Shown piece after piece: positions 57,765 through 64,000 of a stretch of DNA of 64,000 bases. The position numbers and the translations under genes are program-made. Below the pieces are notes generated by a model. The model did not search any database, had not been told where the DNA came from, and saw only the letters and a list, made by a program, of their open reading frames with translations. Source of the DNA: Fomes fomentarius. Lineage: Eukaryota; Basidiomycota; Agaricomycetes; Polyporales; Polyporaceae. The stretch lies in assembly GCA_022606135.1 (NCBI GenBank), contig JABYQN010000004.1, positions 2,542,001-2,606,000 on the forward strand. Direction: 5' to 3'. Position 1 is the stretch's first letter. Every line of letters begins with the position of its first letter.

Positions 57765-60094
57765 TCACATCTGTGAAAGGCGTCAATACAGTGACCCAGG
57801 CAGTCCGAGAGCAGTCGAGAACTCACCAGCCACTGCCAGAACCGCTCTGCCTTATTCCGCGGTGGAGGTTCATCATAGGTGTCGGCCTCGATCTCCTTCA
57901 GGCCCGAGATGAAGTCCATATGCTGAGGCTGGATCAGAGGCGAGCGGTAGTACCACCTCGCGCCCACGTAGAGGACGGGGAACATCGCGAAGGGCAGGTA
58001 GTTGGTGACGAAGGTATCTGTGCTCCAGTGGCCCCTGAGGAAGACCGACCAGCCCGAGAACTATCGGCGGCCTCATCAATGAGTGAGAGAGGAAAGGACA
58101 GGGGAAAGATATACGCACGAAGCAAATGAGTAAACTCATGATCAGGCCCCACCATGCCGCGTACGGCTGGAAAGGTGCGCGGTAGGGGAGCGTGGCGCGG
58201 TCGAAACCTTGCATCTTGAATCCCTTGTAGAAGCGGAGGTACGTCAGGGAGATGCCGGACCACGTCAGTAGGCCCGAAACGGATGTCACTGTTGTTGGAT
58301 ATTGAGTCTGGTGTTTTGTACGTGGGCAGCATCGAATACTCACTGTTGACAAACCAGTTGAACACTCGCCCGGCACTGTTGGAGACGGTCATGTAGGCAA
58401 GCGCGGCAAAACAGGCGTTGAAGACGAGGGCGATAAGCGGGAGACCCCTCCGAGTGACCCGCCCGAAGACCCGTGGAGCATTGCCGGAAAGAGAGAGACT
58501 GTCTTGCCGGGAGTGAGCAAACGTGTACACTGTATGGTCGCGGAGCACACTCACAGAGGGCACGAGAACTGGTGTACAGGTCACTAGAGGCAGCCGACCA
58601 TGCGGATGTAAGGAACGCTGCATTCAGGACCTATATGCCGTCACTGGTTAGTATGGTGGTATTGAGACGAGAACGAGTAAACAATTTACCGATGGCAGAC
58701 CAGAGATACCTGCACGCTTGATAGCGATGACGAATGGTGACTTGGCGGCATTGGAGGTCTTAAGGTTGAGGTCGGACACATCCGAAGGAACCAGCAAACC
58801 GATGATGGTGACTCCGCAAATGTAAAAGAGCAGGATACGGATGTACACTCGCTTGATCGCCTTGGGAAGATTGCGACGCGGGTTCTTGGCTTCTCCGGCA
58901 GCTATCTGGGGGTACCACGGTGAGCTTGTGATCTTCTCGTACCACTGTGAGAAAGACGTACTGCAACGATCTCGGTACCGATGAACGAGAATGCTGACTG
59001 TTCGAGCACAGCGAACCACCCGAGGAAGCGCCCTTTCGCGCCTGCGATGTTGTCGAATTGCACGAACGGGCCAGGCTCCTTCCAATACCTGAAACCGATG
59101 CGGTCATGGTTGGGGCCGCCGCCCAGATCCAACACAATTCCGAGGATTATAAGCCCCGTTATCGCTATGACTTTGATGGAGCTTTCTCATGAGAAGCCTG
59201 AGAGTGAGTTGCGCAGTCCGAGTGACATAATTGGCAGGACGTACGCAAAAATGAACTCGCATTCCCCATATACCCCAGCGCCGAACAGGTTGATAATCAC
59301 GACCACGACAAAACACATCGTGACCCAGACGGCACTGTTCACTTCTGTGGTCCAGAACTTCATCAGAACGGACGCGGCACTGAGTTCCGCAGGTAGAAGG
59401 ATTGTCCAGTTGTACCCTTGATAGAAAGATAAGGTGAGCCGAATTGGTCATGCCAGCGCATCAGCGACGTCGTAACGTACAATAGTTCCATCCCTGTCGT
59501 CAAGAAATTTTCAGCGAAGGACTACTGGTACGCACAAGACGACTTACCATGGCGAAGGACAGCGCAGGGTTCACGAAACGCTCCGCAAGCTTGATATGAC
59601 CACCAGGTAGAGGGAGATACGCAATCATTTCTCCGAGGGAGATCTATGGATTCCGAACAATGGTCATCATCGATGTCCACCACACTGGACGAGGACATAC
59701 CATGACGCTGTAGCAGACCGTGCCGACGGTCGCATATCCCAGCAGAAGCCCGACCGGTCCGCCGGCAGCCAATGCATCCGCAGAACCCAAGAACAAGCCG
59801 GTGCCGATGACACCTGCGATACTCTGTTGATTCACAGTAGAATAGTCGTTTAATGGACGTACATACCACCAATACTGCCAACATCTTGAGTCAGAATTGA
59901 CGAGGTACGAACTATGTTTGCATGACGAACCTGATCATGGCGATGTGCCTGTTCTTCAGTTGGCGCTTGAGCTTGCCATCGGAATTCTGCACCGCGGACT
60001 GTGACTCGGAGTCATAGTCGTGAAGCTGGGACTTGTCTGGAACAACGGTCTCAGGAGCGACCTTCGAGCCAACTTGCTTCTCGTCGTCGGCCAT
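57765..60094 (-). CDS. Amino acid permease (APC superfamily, fungal YAT type)
   Basis: Plasma-membrane proton symporter for amino acids. Start at 60094 gives a charged cytoplasmic N-terminus (MADDEKQVGSKVAPETVV) then LKRQLKNRHIAMI, the helix-1 signature SIAGVIGTGLFLGSADALAAGGP, ISLGEMIAYLPLPGGHIKLAERFVNP, GWNYWYNW, GGGPNHDRIGFRYWKEPGPF, FSFIGTEIVA and AAGEAKNPRRNLPKAIKRV (the conserved E-x-x-N-P-R loop), APRVFGRVTRRGLP, then the last helices and a tail ending FWQWLM after a final intron, stop 57765-57767. Twelve helices across about ten exons, typical for Gap1/Agp1-like permeases. Nothing looks broken. Confidence 0.9.
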
Positions 60095-60528
60095 GATGGA
60101 GGTAGAGGAGCAAGTTATCCGAGCATGGCGTGGGACTGGGAGAGGAAGCATTTGAAGCTGTCAGGAAGCGCGTCTGACTGGTGCACTTTGGTTTAACCGC
60201 GCGCTCGGTTATTTTCGCGCGTGGGGAGCCCCACTACTGAGTCTGACCGAGTGATGGGCATACTTAGCCATGTGAACATTACCAATTCCCGGCGCGATTC
60301 TGCCAGACGAGCACAGGTGCTGTCAAAAATAGTCAGTGACGCAACCAATGCAGACCTCACAGGTTTGTTCTTCGCGCCCGCCCATGCACATAGCCTCCTT
60401 ACCTGCCGGCGAACTGGAAGCTGAGCACGATATCAGGATTCCGGAACTTCCTCACCGCAAGCGTTGATATTACTCTAGACCGCCCGCAGCTCCATAAGCA
60501 TTCCCTACGGCGCTCAGTACTTACATGT
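60095..60528. other. Intergenic, permease promoter region
   Basis: The gap between the DUF6534 gene end and the permease start on the same strand. No individual element recognised. Confidence 0.4.
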
Positions 60529-62693
60529 TCACACGCGCCGGTCATCCCAATGATCCGAGATAGACATTTCCGTGACTTTCGTAGTGACCGCTTTGATGTC
60601 CAGAACAGGCCCCGACGGGGTCATGTGAGCGTTTTGTTGAGGCATCTGGACAGACAGAGATTGCCATTCATTGACTGTCGGGGGTGGAATCTGGATAAAG
60701 TTGACTCACCCGAGGGAGGGCGATACTATTTCCGATAACAACGGTGCTTCCGTATATTCCGGCATCGGAAGCCTCGACCAACACTGGCCCTCCACTAGTT
60801 GACAGAGTGCTGCGGGTGTTCAGCCTAGAGACAAGGTATGTGAGTGGCATACTGCGGACCGACAGGACACAGCATACGCCACAAGCAATGTGTTCGCATA
60901 TACTGTGACTAAGCGATCAGAATGGCAGGGATATTTCCACGCAGATCATCCTGTGCTTACGTTTAGTGACAATGACAGCGAAAGCGACATATATCAAGTT
61001 GTCGTGATACAACACGGTCTAAAGGCGAGCTGAGTTCAGTGGTGCGCTGCTTGATGAGAATACTCACGAATAGGAAGGACAGTATGTTGAAGATGCTGAT
61101 GAGCAATTGTATCAGCTAGGCGGTTGCAGTGCGTCGTGGAGTGGCGATACCTAGTGAGAAGACCTGTTTTCGGATCATCAGCCTCTTGTCTCTGAGTTTC
61201 GGGTTGATGCTCACCGGTACTTATCGAATACAGGATGAGAAGGTCGATGATGGAGTCAGTCCTGCAGATAGCAACCTGTAAGAGTCAAGTGATGGCGAGA
61301 GTGAGCGGACTAACCGCTTGATACCCGTGCGGCTGGTGCGCAAATTTGTGATCAATACGCTGGTAAGCAGCAGGTCTGCTACCACCGCCATAGCGGAACC
61401 CGTGGAAATGAGCCACTGCAACGCACATCAGGCACAGCATGCATGTGAGAGCTGACGTGTCGAGCACCCACGGTGAAGCGTTCAAACCCACGGAACGTCG
61501 GTATAATGAACCTGCTCGAGTGTTGACATATTGGGGACGAACTGACAACAATGACAAAAGCTATTACGTACGTCTCGATAGTTGCAGCTAGAATAGGGTA
61601 AGCAAGTGTGCAGGTATGACAGTCGACGAGCTCACCGGCGAAGAATGCTATATATGATCAAATGGGTATCAAGACAAAATGCATAATCAAATGCGCCACT
61701 GACCCAGTTCCCCTACTAGTAGAGACATCTGGGCATGCGTGTCACTGTCTCACCGACCATGAACAATGGTATGTGTACGTACTGCCACGAACACCAGTAA
61801 CCGGTACCGAGGTCCGACTAGAAATGTCCGAATTGCTCAGCGACACTTTGCGTTGATGATGACATGAGGAAACGTTTCTCACATAGGAAGACACGCCATG
61901 CGAAGAAGCTGAAGGACGTGGGTAGACACAGCGGGATGGAATTGGCCTTTCGACTCACCTCTGTGAGACAATAATGATACCGCCCTGCTCCATACAGATC
62001 AGTCTACGCCTGAGTGAGTGTACGGAGAGTCCTCACAGAGAATATCAAAAGGAGCTATCCAGATGTAAGCTGCACGTTCATTGGCTTCGATAATTGACGC
62101 TTACTTTGATCGTCCTGTATGAGACCACAGATGAACCCAAACACCTCAAAGCAAGAGGATATCAGACTCACCAGGTGCCAAAGAGAAGCGCGGTCGGCTT
62201 GAGGTAGCTCGTCACAAGGTAGTAGTAACTTGGGAGAGGGTGGGTGCCAATCCTGGAACAGTGAATTGACATGAACATACCACACGTGGCAAGCCAAGAC
62301 CATATGAACTGTCTCCAGGAGACTTGGAGGGCGTTAGTAGGATCCGAGACACCGGTGAACAACACACATCGTGGCGTAAACCTGTAGAGCATGATCGATA
62401 TCAACGAACTGTGGTGGGTCGGCACGGGCCCGGCGTACGTACAACTCCTTTCAGCCAGAACTTGTCGTGCGGAAACATGCGGAAGTATCGATATGACTGA
62501 TGCAAAGTCATCCCATAGAGTCTAACGGGCACAAAATATCGGTCGAGACGTATAGTGGTCGGGGACTCTGGACTCTGAGTACCCACAAGAGACTGATGAA
62601 AGTGCCAATCAGGACTGCCCCGAAGGTGTTGTCCAACGCAGGTACCTTAGGCAGTAGGCTCGGTGCGTTCCCAGACGGCGTGGACGTCGACAT
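60529..62693 (-). CDS. DUF6534-type seven-helix protein
   Basis: Fourth family member. Start at 62693 gives VPALDNTFGAVLIGTFISLL, then across an intron YGMTLHQSYRYFRMFPHDKFWLK, YYYLVTSYLKPTALLFGTW (about 62170-62240), ADLLLTSVLITNLRTSRTGIKR joined to TDSIIDLLILYSISTG (about 61380-61220), LVSRLNTRSTLS and a cytoplasmic tail with DIKAVTTKVTEMSISDHW, stop 60529-60531. Exons between 60860 and 61200 and between 61450 and 62150 are only partly resolved, so small lesions cannot be excluded. It shares intron phase and motif order with the copies at 25661, 28285 and 39682. Function unknown. Confidence 0.72.
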
Positions 62694-64000
62694 CGAGAAC
62701 AGATGAGTGGAGGAATCGATGATTGTGTAGAAATTGGAGCGAGGAACACTGAGATGGGTGACACTCCGTTTGCTGTTGATGTACACTTGGGCGATTGTAA
62801 AGGAAGGCCCGAAGAGATACAGAGACCACATTCAATCTTCCAGAACCGCCTGCGGGCGGCACGCTGAGGCGTCCGTATCAGTTTGCGTTGTTACAGCCTG
62901 ATGTGATGGACATACTTGTGCGTGCGCAAGTACAATAAGTAGGTCCATAAATACGTACGCTAGAAGGGGAAGATGCAGTGACAGCTTTGGGCTCCAGATG
63001 TGTCACATAGCAGTACGTCAGAGAGGAACTACTTAATATATTGATTTGTCTGAAGCTCACCAGGTACTCGGAACTCCAGCGAAAAGCGCGCGGCAGCAAC
63101 AAAGGTCGCCAGTCGGAGAAGTCGGGAACCCGAGAGAAGCATAGCTGATTTTCAGCGCACCCGCGCCCAAGAACCGTAGCTTACATATTCGCTCTGTTCA
63201 AGGAGCAAGTCCATACAAGAGAGAGCATCGACTTGTATCTATGTACTCTCTCCTTGCAAGGAACGACGGTGACCGCCTGGACTCTTGTCAACGAGTCGTC
63301 GGCCTGCATGCACGGGGGCGTTTGAATGGACGTCAAATTTGAGAGGCGCAAAAACCGAGTGATTGATCACTGAGAGAAGCGGAAGAGATGTAGTAAGAGT
63401 GTGAAGGCGGGGGAATGGGTTGATTCAAGGAAATGCCTGGGAAATGCCGAGTCTGTAAGCATAGAGTCCAAGCACCGATCAAGCGCCCAGGTACGAGGAC
63501 GGAAACATGAACCGGTTCGGTTCGCACTGTTTGTATCATCGGCACTACTAAGAGTCTAAAACATTTCTTTCTGTCCTTGCATAGCGCTGGCATGCGAGTC
63601 TGTAGCAAAGGTTGCAGAACAACTATGGTATACCTGTCGGCGATGCCATGCTGCTCCCTCCCATACAATGAACGCTCTCCGCCTTTTTCGCGACGTCTTC
63701 GACGTCAAGATGTAGTGACGCCGCTCCTGAAGTCGGAGTATCCAGGCTGTCGCCAGTGGCCGTGGGCACCCCAAGAGCGATGCGGTCGGTGACGGTGCAG
63801 ACCATCTGGTGAGGAATCCCAGACAGTGTTCCTTGGTCAGATCGCAAACTCTTCGGCTTAAAGTTTCACGGACCTGATCAGGGTTTCCATGAGCTGTAGA
63901 GGGGCCGTTTGCTCGATCGAAGATGCTGAAGTTCAGGTTGAAAGCCCCCTGCCGATGATCAGCGCGTTCTGTTATGACGTTACGACAGTTTAGGCTTGAG
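62694..64000. other. No recognisable gene to the window end
   Basis: Short overlapping frames on both strands without domains. The beginning is the upstream region of the DUF6534 gene. A gene could start beyond the right edge. Confidence 0.35.

Noticed and set aside
1..64000. CRISPR arrays, tRNA or rRNA genes
   Set aside because: No regularly spaced repeats and no convincing tRNA cloverleaf or rRNA-like conserved stretch were seen; the window is eukaryotic.

Overview
The window looks like a chromosome segment of a wood-decaying basidiomycete (Agaricomycetes). Genes are split by many short GT..AG introns of about 45-70 nt. There is a secreted CBM1-GH5 endoglucanase, two basidiomycete-type P450s, a family of seven-helix membrane proteins of the DUF6534 type, Tnp2-class DNA transposons and a chromodomain LTR retrotransposon. 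Genus and species cannot be named from sequence alone.

Left part (1-23.1 kb): after about 2.2 kb without a recognisable gene comes a cytochrome P450 pseudogene (2193-3823). Then follows a three-level nest of transposons whose junctions can be read to the base. A Ty1/Copia element (4362-23119) has its 5' LTR split by a Tnp2-class DNA transposon (4524-18335, 18-bp terminal inverted repeats, 7-bp target duplication). That transposon is in turn interrupted inside its second gene by a Ty3/Gypsy chromovirus (10036-16597, 596-bp LTRs, 5-bp target duplication). Each host element is rebuilt exactly when the insert and one target-site copy are removed. The LTR pairs differ at 17/226 positions (Copia) and 6/596 (Gypsy), which fits the insertion order. 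All three elements carry in-frame TGA stops.

Middle part (23.1-44.4 kb): a repeat-bearing gene-poor stretch leads to two divergent DUF6534-type seven-helix genes (25.7-27.5 kb minus, broken by a TGA; 28.3-30.6 kb plus). Next is an apparently intact P450 (minus) that is the paralogue of the broken one, then a divergently transcribed MFS exporter, an SDR oxidoreductase, a relic of an isoprenylcysteine methyltransferase-like gene, a third and intact DUF6534 gene, and an intact methyltransferase paralogue on the minus strand. The P450/MFS/SDR group could be a small metabolic or detoxification cluster, but no backbone enzyme is visible.

Right part (44.4-64 kb): mostly housekeeping genes. These are a PITH-domain protein, a DPB11/Rad4-like four-BRCT checkpoint and replication protein with two displaced partial copies of itself nearby (47.6-48.5 kb and about 42.55-42.77 kb), mitochondrial ribosomal protein uL30m sharing a divergent promoter with it, the endoglucanase, an amino-acid permease and a fourth DUF6534 gene. 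The last 1.3 kb shows nothing I can assign.
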